Part shown: piece by piece, positions 1 through 10,800 of the stretch
Position numbering within the stretch: the stretch's first letter is position 1
Layout of the letters: the number at the start of each line of letters is the position of its first letter
DNA from: Luscinia megarhynchos
Lineage: Eukaryota > Chordata > Aves > Passeriformes > Turdidae
Direction of reading: 5' to 3'
Assembly: GCA_034336665.1 (NCBI GenBank)
Contig: CM067568.1
Coordinates: forward strand, 42,450,770-42,514,769
Length of the DNA: 64,000 nt
Program-made: the position numbers and the translations under genes
Notes under the pieces: generated by a model
The model's input: the letters and a program-made list of their open reading frames with translations, nothing else
Databases searched by the model: none
What the model was told of the DNA's origin: nothing

Positions 1-879
1 GGTTTCACGGTCTTCTGAATGGTCTAATTGATGGGAGAAAAAAAGTAAGCATTTTAATCTCTTTGCTACTGTTTAATATCACAATTTTCAAGATCTGCTT
101 TAGGAGTGTTTGGAATTTTGGTGTATAGGAATTTTTTAGTGTTTGAGGTTATGAATGAGCTTAAAATGAACACTTATTTTAGTCCTCATATCTCAAAATT
201 TTCTAAAACATTAAATGATGAATTTTTGAAATTTCACCTGACATTTTAGTCTTGAAAAAAACCCTTTTACCATGTGATCTGCAATAACACAGATAACCAT
301 CTGCTCCAAATAAAAACAGTGTAGTTTCTTCACAGTTGTGCCAATTTTGATTAGTGCAGTAACAATAATCAACAGCTGCTGCTACAAACACTTCTGAAAT
401 ACTGTAGTTGATCGAGAAACTTGCATTACCTTCTTCTTACTAGCTGAAAATTTAGGTTTCAGTCCACACAGAAAATTAAAAGATGGAAAGCTAAATGTTA
501 CAGAGAACAGTAGAAGTTCAGCAATCCCAGATGGCTCATCACCTAAGCAGAAAATGAAGCACATGGTTTCAGGCAACAGCAACTTTTGATTTACCTGCCC
601 AAAGGAGGAAGACAATATTTCAAAATCTTTCCAGTTTATGGATTTTTATATATTTTTAGTGTTTAGCTGCCTGAATTTAGTAGTTTTGAAGAATTAAAAC
701 AATTTTTACAGCTGTAGAGGATACTTAGAACCCAACAAAATGCACATTCATCAAGCCATTCAGTCTCACAGGAAATCCTAATTTCTTGTAATGCCATAGA
801 ATGGTTGTTTGCATCATTGATTTTTCAGTGTTCTACCTGTTTTTCACAGCTTTGTCATATAGTTTTGCGTACAATTTCT
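1..879. other. Unique AT-rich DNA, nothing recognised
   Basis: This stretch has stops in all frames at the density expected for AT-rich non-coding DNA. I see no repeat family, exon with both splice sites, or RNA gene. Short open frames on the minus strand near 200-615 have no recognisable domain and ordinary composition, and I treat them as chance. Confidence 0.7.
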
Positions 880-1040
880 TTTATTTCTTGCTTTCGTTTT
901 GCTTTCCTTCTTTTCTTGTTTTTTTACTTTCTTTAATTTCTTTTCATTCCCTTCCTTCCTTCCTCCTCCTCTGTCTCTTACTCTCTTTCTCCTTCTTTCT
1001 CTTTCTGGTTTTTTTCTCTCATTGTCTTTCCCTCACTTTT
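880..1040. repeat. Polypyrimidine low-complexity tract
   Basis: About 160 bp made almost entirely of C and T on the plus strand, mixing TTTC, TTCC and TCTCT units without a fixed period. The Phe/Leu/Ser-rich open frame across it is a by-product of this composition and not a gene. Such tracts can form triplex DNA, but nothing here shows that it does. Confidence 0.85.
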
Positions 1041-2460
1041 AAAACTTAGACTAAAACTGAATCCTAGCTGAAACTTTTCAAATACATCTTAAGATGAAAA
1101 TATCCTGGCCTTTCCATTTTCTATCCTATTTTTTAATAAAAAGATGAAATAATGAAGCAACTGGTATTTCAAATATGTCTCATAATTACAGTTGTCCAAA
1201 AATATATTTTTTTATTTTAAATTCCACAACCCATAATCAAAGCTAGTTTTCCCAATTTATGGAATTTTCATGTATTTTGAATTTTATGGGAAACATGAAT
1301 CAAAGCAAGATAATTAAAAAAGGAGGAAAAAAAAATAAGAAAGAAAGATGGAATACACCTGCTTAGCAGAATTTATAGTTCAACTCTCTTGGCTGTACCA
1401 ATCACTTAGAACATTAATTTGTCTTTTAAAGGATTAATGTGTTTAATTAAGTTTATGAAGCAATTCCTTAAAGGCTAAGTCTGTATCTGGCAGAATAATA
1501 AATTCTTTGGAAAGGAAAAACCTACAACATAGCTTCACCCTAAACCAGTTTTGTGTGTCCTTTTTCACACAATAAAACATTCTGAGTAAGTTTCAGAATA
1601 ACAGATGGTTCCCTCCATTATATTTGCTCTTTATTCTATATTCGGATTACGTGTCTGAAGAAAATACTCAAGCTTTAATAATGTTGTCTTTTATATGCAG
1701 AGTCCTCACTAACTGTTGAAATCAGAATAAATATAGTAACTGCAAATGACGAAAATGTAGCATCATCTATTGTGGGATCTGCCAGTGGATTACTTGACAG
1801 GCATTTTCTTTGTACAAGTATGAAAACAATTATTTAATTTATATTCCTTATGGAGCTTCCTGAGGGGTTCTCAGCCTCTTAACTTGTATCAAAATAATTG
1901 TGAGGAAATGCTGTCATTGATGCCGCCAAATGTTGAAATCAAATTGACTCTTAGACATTTTGACTGTGTCTATTTTCAGCTTGACCTAACGTTATAAAAT
2001 TGCAATGTGCAACAATCTACTAAGCACAAACATCTTGATTGACTTCAGGCCTAGAAGACCTTCTCTGACAGTCACACACCTTTTCTGTGACTTTTTTAAA
2101 GCTGTACTTAGGAAATTAAATTCACTGGCAATTGTCCCACTATTTTTCTGCTTATTCTCAGAGAACTAACCTCACAAAATGTCAGAGAAACATCTTTTCT
2201 GGTATCACATATTATGTTTTTCAGCTACTAAGTAGCAGTGTAGGGGAAATGTAGCTTATGAAGCATGTTATCTGTAGGTGATATTAAAATTATATTAATT
2301 TTCTGTGTGGGAAAATAGTTGAAAGGAATTGAATTACTATTGAAATAAATGTGTTATTAATTTAATATTATTTTTTATGATATATAACAATCACTTTCCT
2401 CATCCCCTTACAGGAGTGAAAAACAAAACCATACTCATAAATAAAAATGATAATTAAGAA
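1041..2460. other. Unique AT-rich DNA, nothing recognised
   Basis: No coding potential, no recognisable interspersed repeat and no strong RNA structure was seen on either strand. The region is rich in A and T runs only. Confidence 0.65.
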
Positions 2461-2600
2461 TTTGCATGTCAGATTATTAAAAGACTAATACAGAAATGGA
2501 ATTTATTCCCATAAATGCTTTTATCTGCATAATTAGATCATGGAGAATTTTATCTGCAGTTTGACAAGGTGGACTCAAGTAATTTAGATAAGAATTGTAG
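2461..2600. promoter_or_regulatory. Candidate regulatory element with paired GATA motifs
   Basis: The 11-mer TTTTATCTGCA occurs twice, at 2519-2529 and 2548-2558, so two identical GATA-type sites (TTATCT, the complement of AGATAA) sit 29 bp apart. A homeodomain-like TAATTA lies between them at about 2530. The texture (few simple repeats, many core homeodomain and GATA words) resembles vertebrate conserved non-coding elements. That resemblance is an inference. Two copies of an AT-rich 11-mer can also arise by local duplication. Confidence 0.25.
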
Positions 2601-5600
2601 TGATCTTTGTACCAATGTCTGTTACGGTTTTCACCATTTCTCTGTTGTCATTTAAAAAGAAAATATTACATTTAAAGATACTTTTCAATAGCTATGCTTA
2701 GTCCAGTTAGGTAAGTCTATATTAAATGTATGTAAAGTTCAATATGCATATGGTAAGATTACATTTTTAACTACAGTGACTTGGAAAATTGTGGAAGCTA
2801 AAATGAGGATAGTGGATATGTTTTGTGAAATTTGAATTAACATGAATTCCAGTCAAGGGCTCGTGAAATCCTGTGATGTCAAGAAGTGATTCTGTAAACA
2901 TTTGAATCTATGTCTGTTTGCTTGGCATGGTGTGCCTGAGATGAATTTTGGAGGTGCCATTGGCATCCTGCACACTCTGAAATGACAGCCCTTGTACCTA
3001 CAGACATCTGAAAAGGCACCAGATGCTGCAGTTTAGGGCCCTGACTGCTTGATGCATTGCTCATAGATTAGTTAGATTGTATGGTTTCTGTAGAGCTCCA
3101 GATATGGATCTGGAAACTATTCAGAAAGATCAACTGAAAGATATTCTGTTCTACACTTCTTGTGGGCCAAGCTGTGTTAATTATCACAATTATGCCCTTT
3201 TTCCTATAAATGCAAATTGTTGAATTTACTGAATAATGTGATAAAGTTGCAATTATATTAGTGTCCTAGAATATACTTCCCATAGATGAAATTTTTAAAC
3301 TTGGAAAATTTAAACTTTAAAAGAAAGACAGAGACTTTCCTAATTTTTGGAATAGAATTTGCACTCCTTGGATGTTAAAGTTAGATGCTGTAATTTAAAT
3401 CAAGCAGAAACTTTTGTAGCATTCCATTCTAATGAATGGAACAAAATAGACTAGGAAATTCCCTTTTGGTCACCTCAAAAATAGGTATGTTGTCACCTTC
3501 AGAGGTAAACAGTGTAAACAGTGGATTAATATATTAGATTTTTTAGGTAGGATATTAAATTTATTCTTGTTATCATAAGAATAAACCATCATTTCTGATT
3601 TTTAGAAAGTCGCATGTAAAATTGGAAGATAATATATGAATAGTTCCAAGGCAATTTGCATTTTTAGAAGCCTGTTTGGAAGTAAACAAGAATTTGAATA
3701 CTTCAGAAGCGTAAAACAGGATTCCTGTACTAATTTTTGTAGAATAATGTCCTCTGTTCATTCCTTTGCTTAAGAAAATCTCTTATGACCTAAATTTAGT
3801 ATCAGGAATACGAGAAGGGCTCTGAGAGTTTATAAACACTGCATTTTTAGGGAAAGGATTCCATATCTTCTCTATATAAATTATCTCCCCGACAAAAGGA
3901 CATATACTTCATCCAGCATATGACATTAACTAGAGTCACATTATTGCAATTTCATACTCTGAGTATTTGGGAATAACAGACGGTCAGATAGTTGACACAT
4001 CTAATTTAGCTATCTATACAGCAAAGAGAATGAAGGCTATTACAGTTCAGTGAAGCATTGAAAGTATTCATGACAGGATTTTCTCTGAGTGCTTTCCTCT
4101 CTGGAAAAGTCTTCCAGAGGCTTCTCTATGCCTGTAAGTACTTGGAATAACTAAGCATTTTTTATTCCCAGACGAGGGATTATCTGTTGATTTCTGATGA
4201 TTTCTGTTACAGGGTGTGATCAGATGCTGCTCTTCCTCTTGAAATGTTAGGTTAATGTGGAGTTCAGCTGAGTGATAGAATGTGATTACTAAGAACTTAC
4301 TGGAAAAAAATTGTATTTTTTGATTGGAGTTTTTTGGGAAGGTTGGAAAGATGAGACACATATTAGAATATCAAATTCTAACATTACTTGAGATTAGTTC
4401 ACAGCCCCAGTTAAGGTGGCAGAGTTCTTCTTGTCCCTTTTGTTTGATGTGTCAGTGTCACGTCTGTGAAGAGTGAGATACACCTATGTTACAAAAGAGA
4501 GACAAAGCTGAAATACAAAAGCTCTCAGTCACAATTTTTTTACTGAAGTATGGAAAGAACAATAAGAAAAACTGTGCTCCAAGCTGTAAAACTAAATTAT
4601 CTTAAAGTAGGTACTGTGGCCAGAACGCTGATTGTTCTGGCTCTGGTGAGTCTTTGGCATTCAGATCATCCTCACCCAGCAATGTTGAGATCAGTGCCTG
4701 TATATGTGCTACTGCCTGTGTGTTCTGCCTACTTTGTCTTTTCACAGTGAGGCAGTCCAACGTTTCTTCTCTCGAATGTTTGTCCTTAGTTGTATTTATC
4801 TCTTAGGCTGACCTCTCTTGCTGTTAACTTCATGAGTTGGTAACAGCTTCCTCAAGATTTCTGAAAGCAATTTCCAGACTTTTTGAAGAATATATTTAAT
4901 TCAAGATAATCCCCCATATTCAGTGCATTGTGCTAATCATAGCTGACATTTTTGCAGGAAAAAGTGTCACAGTCACAGTGACCCAGCTAATATTCCAGTT
5001 TTGTTAATTATGTCAAAGCATCAGTAACATAATTCTTTTATGAGCAATTGAATATTATGCTCTCTATTGCTAATTTGAAACATGAATTATAACTCATCCC
5101 AGATACTTCAAGGCTATGTCCAGTGATTCCTTTTTACAGCTTGCTCTATGAAAGTGGGATTGTTAATCCTTATTGAAAAAGATACTACTTATACTAATTC
5201 TCTATTGTCTTTTCTAATATATATCCTTGTGTTTCATTTAAAAGTTTGAAAAATAACCTGCAGTTGAAGATTGGATTAAATGGTACTTCAGCTTTTCCAC
5301 TCTAGATGAGCAAAAATGCCGTAGTAGGTTTAAAAACTGTATTTAGTCTCCAGCCCTGACAATGACTACTGTGTTAGTAGTTTTGATATCAGATAGCTCA
5401 ATGCCAATATTTAGAATGCAAATATAAAGAAGTGCTTGGATCTTAAAGTTTACCTGCATAGTGGGAGCTATCTGACAATTTCTCAAGATAGTGCATGGAC
5501 CATGAGAAAGGAAATCTCCACCTGTTGTTTTAGGACTTCATTTCCTGTCAGTGACGGTAAAAAACCAGCAAAAAGTCAGTGAATAGTCACACTGTCTTTG

Positions 5601-6139
5601 CCCACATTTTCTTCAGTCTGAATAAACAACTTCCCTCTGTAAGACTATCAGTTTCCATCTCTAAGGTCACTCATTACAGGAAACAAACATCAGAAAGGCA
5701 TTAAGACACTTGGGTTGATGTCACTAAAAGACACAATCGGTTCAAAGCTGGACATTCTCTTCCTCACTGTCTTTATATTTTTTTCAAAATCTACCAGTCC
5801 TCTCACCTCATAAAATCTTGCTAATAGAGACCCTTGTTCTGCCTAAACATTAAAAAAAGTAGTTTCCTTCACTTACATGTGCAAATCTTTATCTCCATCT
5901 GTTTCTTATTCCGTGTTTCAAGCCCATCTGTCTTTATGATCTAGATGCTCTTTCTCATAACACTATCAATGTGGCAACAATGTTCATTTTTTTAATGATC
6001 TGGGAAATGTTTTTGCTTGAGTTTCTCTTTTTTTATATTTTCCTCTCTACCTCAAAGGCTGATTTAAAAAACTTGTAAAGGTCTTTTAGCTCTTAGAAAG
6101 TCTGTTTCATCTTAATTCTTCCAGAGAAGCTTGCCTAGG
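2601..6139. other. Unique AT-rich DNA, no gene seen
   Basis: A long non-coding stretch. Open frames near 2879-3064, 3573-3761 and 4068-4361 on the minus strand and 4550-4750 on the plus strand are short, have no domain, and lack flanking signals worth noting. A small forkhead-type duplication at 3505-3522 is listed separately. Confidence 0.65.
3505..3522 (+). promoter_or_regulatory. Tandem GTAAACAGT forkhead-like motif pair
   Basis: GTAAACAGT is repeated head to tail with no gap. Each copy contains GTAAACA, the core recognised by forkhead (FOX) factors. The 9-bp period puts the two cores nearly one helical turn apart. Function is unproven; it may be a simple 9-bp slippage duplication. Confidence 0.25.
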
Positions 6140-6180
6140 CAAACAAAAAACAAAAAAACAAAAAAAAACAAAAAAAAAAT
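6140..6180. repeat. A-rich (CA6-9) simple repeat
   Basis: A-runs of growing length separated by single C bases. It lies about 275 bp before the telomere-like array. It could be the decayed poly(A)-like tail of an older insertion, but no insertion body is recognisable beside it. Confidence 0.8.
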
Positions 6181-6454
6181 CTGCTCAACACTATTTAGTG
6201 GTACTATCAGGGGAATGGAACATAAGTAATGTTCAATAACACTGTCCAATGATCATTAATCTCTGGATTGTTAACAGAGACCTAATATAGAGTGGAATGT
6301 TTCCAAATTTTGCAGTACTGCCTGTTATCCTGTCCCCCACATCTGATCCTGACCAATGTCTCACCTACCTTTGCAGAATCTCTGGAGAAGATTTTACATA
6401 ATTTAAGCAAACAAAAAAAACCAAACAAACAGAAAAAATATTCCCTTTATAGTG
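6181..6454. other. Unique sequence before the telomere-like array
   Basis: Ordinary AT-rich sequence leading into a CCAAACAAAC-like run at 6405-6436. No gene or transposon is visible, and no obvious break marks how the array was inserted. Confidence 0.6.
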
Positions 6455-6895
6455 TTAACCCAAAACCTGACACTAAACCTAACCCTAACCATAACTAGAT
6501 AACCCTAACCCTCTAAAACTTACCCCCTAACCCTAACCCTAAACCAAACCCCAATCCAAACCTAAACCCAAAACCTAACCCAACCCTAACCCTAACCAAA
6601 ACTCAAACCAAAACCCTAACCTAATCTCTAACCCTAACCCCTAATCCTAACCCTGACCCTAACCCAAAACCTGACACTAAACCTAACCCTAACCAGATAA
6701 CCCTAACCCTAAACCCCTAACCCCAACCCTAACCCCATAACCCCAACCCCAACCCTTACCCTAAGCCTCTAACTGTAACCCTAACTTTTACCTTAACCTT
6801 ATCCCTAACCCTAACCCCTAACCCTAACCCCTAATCCTAACCCCCTAACCCCAATCCCAACCCCCTCAACCCCAACCCCCTCAGCCCTAGTTCTG
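6455..6895 (+). repeat. Degenerate interstitial telomeric repeat, (CCCTAA)n
   Basis: About 440 bp dominated by CCCTAA, the C-strand vertebrate telomere unit, with variants such as CCCCTAA, CCCAAAA, CCCCAA and CTAACCT. It has a higher-order structure: a roughly 35-bp stretch beginning TAACCCAAAACCTGACAC starts near 6456 and recurs near 6660. A second shared stretch around CCCTAACCCCTAATCCTAAC near 6630 recurs near 6820, so a unit of about 200 bp has been duplicated. Toward 6840-6895 the units become CCCCAACCCC. Interstitial telomeric arrays are known in vertebrates and arise from chromosome rearrangement, break repair or movement of subtelomeric DNA. Which applies here cannot be told from one window. 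Confidence 0.93.
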
Positions 6896-6904
6896 CCTCT
6901 CCTG

Positions 6905-7025
6905 TTAACCCTGTGGGGTGGGCTCATGGTGGGGGTGGTCCCACATGGTTGGGGTGGTTTTTTCATTGGGGTGGGGCCCAGGTGTGCTAGGGTCAGGTGG
7001 GGCTGGTTTTGGGTGGGGGTGGTAA
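6905..7025 (+). repeat. G-rich, quadruplex-prone stretch next to the telomeric array
   Basis: Immediately after the C-rich array the plus strand turns G-rich, with repeated GGGGTGG, GGGGG and GGTGGGG blocks (for example 6914-6921 and 6930-6937). Four or more G-runs lie within short distances, so a G-quadruplex on the plus strand is plausible, while the array would offer one on the minus strand. The sequence is not a simple TTAGGG run, but one TAGGGT word is present near 6990. Confidence 0.7.
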
Positions 7026-7076
7026 TTAAGGTCCCTATATAGTATATCTAAAATGAAGAAAAACTATATGCCTGGT

Positions 7077-7198
7077 GCAGCAGTAGGAACTTTCAGGCTC
7101 CTGGGGAGTAAATTTTTTTATTTAAATGTTTAAAAGTTTGTTGGTTTTTTTTTTTTTTTTAATTTACTCCCCGTGAGTCTGAAAGTTTCTACTGCTAC
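7077..7198 (+). repeat. Long inverted repeat (38-bp stem, 46-nt loop)
   Basis: The left arm, 7077-7114, and right arm, 7161-7198, are complementary at 33 of 38 positions. Both end in the shared word GGGGAGTAAATT on the loop side, read on the left arm and on the complement of the right arm. If transcribed from the plus strand, three of the five mismatches become G-U pairs, leaving two true mismatches, so the RNA would fold into a long stem. The loop is A/T-rich and ends in a run of 18 T. It could be a foldback element, a fold-back repair product in subtelomere-like DNA, or a small-RNA precursor-like hairpin. No terminal duplication was found to decide. Confidence 0.8.
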
Positions 7199-7204
7199 TT
7201 TTCT

Positions 7205-7860
7205 AAAGCTAGAAAGGAAAATAAAGTGTGTGAGAGAGAGGAAAGAGAGAAAGAAAGAAAGAAAGGGAAATAGAGAAAGAGAGAGATGGAGCAAGAAAGA
7301 GGGGGAAATACAGTGAGAGGGAAGTAGAGGTAGAAGGAAACAGAGAAAGAAATAGAGGGAAATAGAGTTAGAGGAACAGAGGGAGAGAGAAAGAAAGAAA
7401 GGGAGAAAGAAAGAAATAGAGGGAAATAGAGTTAGAGGAACAGAGGGCTAGAGAAAGAAAGAGAGGGAAACAGAGAGTTAGAGAGAAATAGGGAAATACA
7501 AACAGAAGGAGAAAGACAAAGGGAGACAATATAGAGGAAGATGGAAATAGAGAGTTAATGAGAAAAAGAAACACAACCAGAGAGAGAGAGAGTTAGACAC
7601 AGGGTAATAGAGAGAAAGCAAAAGGCTTAGTGGTTAAAGGAAAAAAATAAAATACAGTTAGAGAAACACAGAAAAAGAAACAGACTTACCAGGAAGTAGT
7701 GGTAGAGGGAAATAAGGATATAGTGATAGACTTAGAGAACCAGAGAGACAGAGTTAGAAACAAAAAGCAAATTCAGAACTAGACTGAAAGGTAAAGTGAG
7801 AAGAAAAGCAAGAAAGACAGTGAGGAAAATGAATAAATCACACCAAATAAAGACAGGAGC
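7205..7860 (+). repeat. Purine-rich (GA/GAAA) low-complexity tract
   Basis: About 650 bp in which the plus strand is overwhelmingly A and G, built from GAGA, GAAA, GGGAAATA and GTTAGAG words. It shows internal duplication: a 39-bp string at 7345-7383 recurs unchanged at 7409-7447, a 64-bp period. It tails off into a GGCGGGGGGAGGGG run near 7862-7876. The open frames it contains are compositional. Mirror-like purine tracts can form triplex DNA and replicate poorly. Confidence 0.9.
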
Positions 7861-7884
7861 TGGCGGGGGGAGGGGTTGGGAGAA

Positions 7885-10800
7885 GAGTATCTTTATTCAA
7901 TTCAACTTTATTGAATGAATTTTTTATTTACACATTCATCAAAACACAGCCAAACAATGTATACAAAAGCAAGTACAGATATTAAACTTACTGATTCTCT
8001 AATGAGTTTGATATGGTAAAACTGATGTAACAGCAGAAAGAAGAAACCAAAATTCCTATAGTTAGAGGCTATTTTTTGTCCTATTACTGGAACACTACAA
8101 TATTGATAAGGAAGAATAAAAAAATCTCAGTAAAAGCTTGCATATACTAGTCCATGTAGGATGGATAGCCCTGCTATTATGGCATTTGCCAAAATGAGGA
8201 CATCCATATTTTTAAAAGACAGTTTATTTAATTGGAAACAGATAATTGAATCGGTCTTCCTGTGAATGCATGGAAAACATGGTTAAGATACCATCTGATT
8301 TTCTAATAAAAATAGTAAATAGATTTTCCTTTCTCTGGGAAAAACATGGGAGTTTTGTGTCGAAACATCACACTGTTAACTTTTTATCATTTTGTGGTGG
8401 TTTTAAGTGAACAAAGTTTTCTTATGTAAAATTCCATGCTAAAGCCATAGAAATATCACAAATAAACTGTAGTTAGTCATGACTAACTTCCCAGGCTGTG
8501 GTGTTGGCATGTTTATGTTGGTTGCTTGGTTTTCTGTTATGGATTTCTGAGATATACTACAGCAGTAACCAATTTCTTAAATCAGCTCTGAGATGAAGGG
8601 AACAGTGCACATACATAAGTCTGTGCTGTCACACTTAAAATCCTTCAGCTCATATGTTAGCTCTTTCTTACCTCTGTAGGAACCAACAAATAGTTCTGTG
8701 ATATAGGCTACTAAAAAATTGTAGTGTTAAAAATGTAGAATCTTAGTTTGCTTTATGCTCAGATTATTGCTTAGAATGATGCTTTAATATTGATAGCTAT
8801 CTATTTTTATTTATTTATTATTTTCTCTAGATTGACCTGTGAATTCATAAAGCATAATTTAGAAGTTATCCAAAAGGTTTACCTCACGTACTAAAGTGCT
8901 TAAGTAAATATCTGTTCTAATATACACAACATATTAGAAAACGAGTTTCTTATTTGTTTTTATTTTCTGTCTTTACCATTTTCCTCTGTCTTACTGCTTT
9001 TAGGGTTTCTGAAGTAACATTTAAAGTCACTGTTTTGAGGAAGCTGTTGGCACAGCCAGTTTTCCTCCAAGAGCAGCTCAAATTTGGAGAAACCTCCTTG
9101 TATAAACAACATTCCACATCTACTTTGTTCTAATGATACCTCAGTATTTGCTAAACATAGACACAAAAGTTCATTGGTCTAATTGGCTAAACCTGACTCT
9201 TGTGGTAAACCATGTTCTATTTCATAATGAAGACAAGGGCAAGCCATGTTATTTTACCACGTGTGAACAGCCACATAAAACTAGAGTTCAACTGTCACTG
9301 TTTTCCCTAAAAAGTTCATTCCTGCCAAGAAGCTGAAATCATCTGGATGTAATTCACAATCTGAAGACCTGTTGTGTGAAGTCTTTCTAATTAAAAAAAA
9401 CAAACAAAAAAAAAGTGTCCTCCTTCACTTTTTGACCAACTTTGTAAACACTGTCTTTAGAAAATAATTTTCTGTGCTTCAGAAGTGTCCATAAATCATG
9501 ATTCCTTTAAAGACAGCATAGGTTCTTCAATACAAATTGAGAATTCCTCTTCTTATTTGTCCCTCTGTGCTATGTGCAGAAAATAGCAAGGAAAGATATT
9601 GGAGTCATATTGAAGAGGTGTCTCAATAAATGTTCAAAGCTAGAGTCAATATGGGTTGCAATACCTTATGTGCAGATCAGTTGGAGAAATAGGTATTTGA
9701 TTTTGCCTCTACCTATAGCATCCTGAGCATACAGCTGTGAATCCTTTAGATACTATCTGTTTAAGATTGCAAGTGTATTAATTTTTAAAATAACACTTTA
9801 AAGGAGAAGTGATTGGGCAGACATAAAAAACAACAATCAGAATTTCACTGATCCTGAAGTCAACATTTTCCATTATGCTTTTAAGCCTTCTTTCTTTTTG
9901 CTCCAGATAGTTTATGCTCATGAAATTCAACAGTCATTAAAATCCAGCAGAGGTTTATCACCAATTTCAAAGTAGACAAGATTTTATCCTGGGATTCTAG
10001 TGGGATTAATTTCAGCATAAGGAACTATTCAGCTTGAATATCAGCAAACAAATTTGGTCACAGAATAAACTAAAGTCTTGGGTTTTAGTTTTCTTGTGCC
10101 ATTATAATGCTTTCTTGTACTGTAAAGGTAATATTAGAGCTTATCCGAGACCACATAGCACTTTAAAACACAGCCAGATAAAGGGTGCCTTCAACAGGTA
10201 CAGTGTGAGTTACATGGGACAGCACATGTCTTAATTCAAATGTGAAGGAATTAAAATCCACATTGAAGTTGTACAGTGAGTAGTTCAAAGTTTTCATTTT
10301 CTTGGCAAACTGCCTCTCCTTCTCCTTAACAGCATTTCATTTGTGTTTATTTAAAATATTCACATGTCTTTCACAATTTAGAAAGAAATCTCTCATTTAT
10401 TTACCTAAACTAAGCCAGAAAAATTGATATACTCTATAGGGGTCTTTATTCTAAACTTCATTTTCTCTGATATAAGGCTACTGTGCCTTAGCTTTCAATT
10501 TTTGCATCCTGTAAAAGCTTACAGTCATTCTTTTCATCATCTCCTAGAAGTGCTCCTCTCCTTTTCCAATCTAAATAGAGTAACTGTGAAAGGCACTAGA
10601 CTTCTAATTGAGATTATCATGCAGTGGAAAAGATGAAAGAAAAATAAGAGTACAGAAAAGTTTTCCTTGATATTTGGTACCAATGACAATGTGTTTTATA
10701 CAACACCTAGGTGGTACAGAACAAGGTCAAGTTATCATTGTTGTTAATTGTCTTTGCTTGATACCATTAGTGTTATCAGCTATTCCAAATATGAAGCACA

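Noticed and set aside
801..1049. Hydrophobic Phe/Leu-rich 82-codon frame
   Set aside because: It is the translation of a polypyrimidine tract; apparent membrane segments are a composition artefact.
6455..6895. True chromosome end
   Set aside because: Units are highly degenerate and unique sequence continues for 6 kb on one side and 57 kb on the other.
7368..7574. Hydrophobic Phe/Leu/Ser-rich minus-strand frame
   Set aside because: It is the translation of the complement of the purine tract, with no gene signals.
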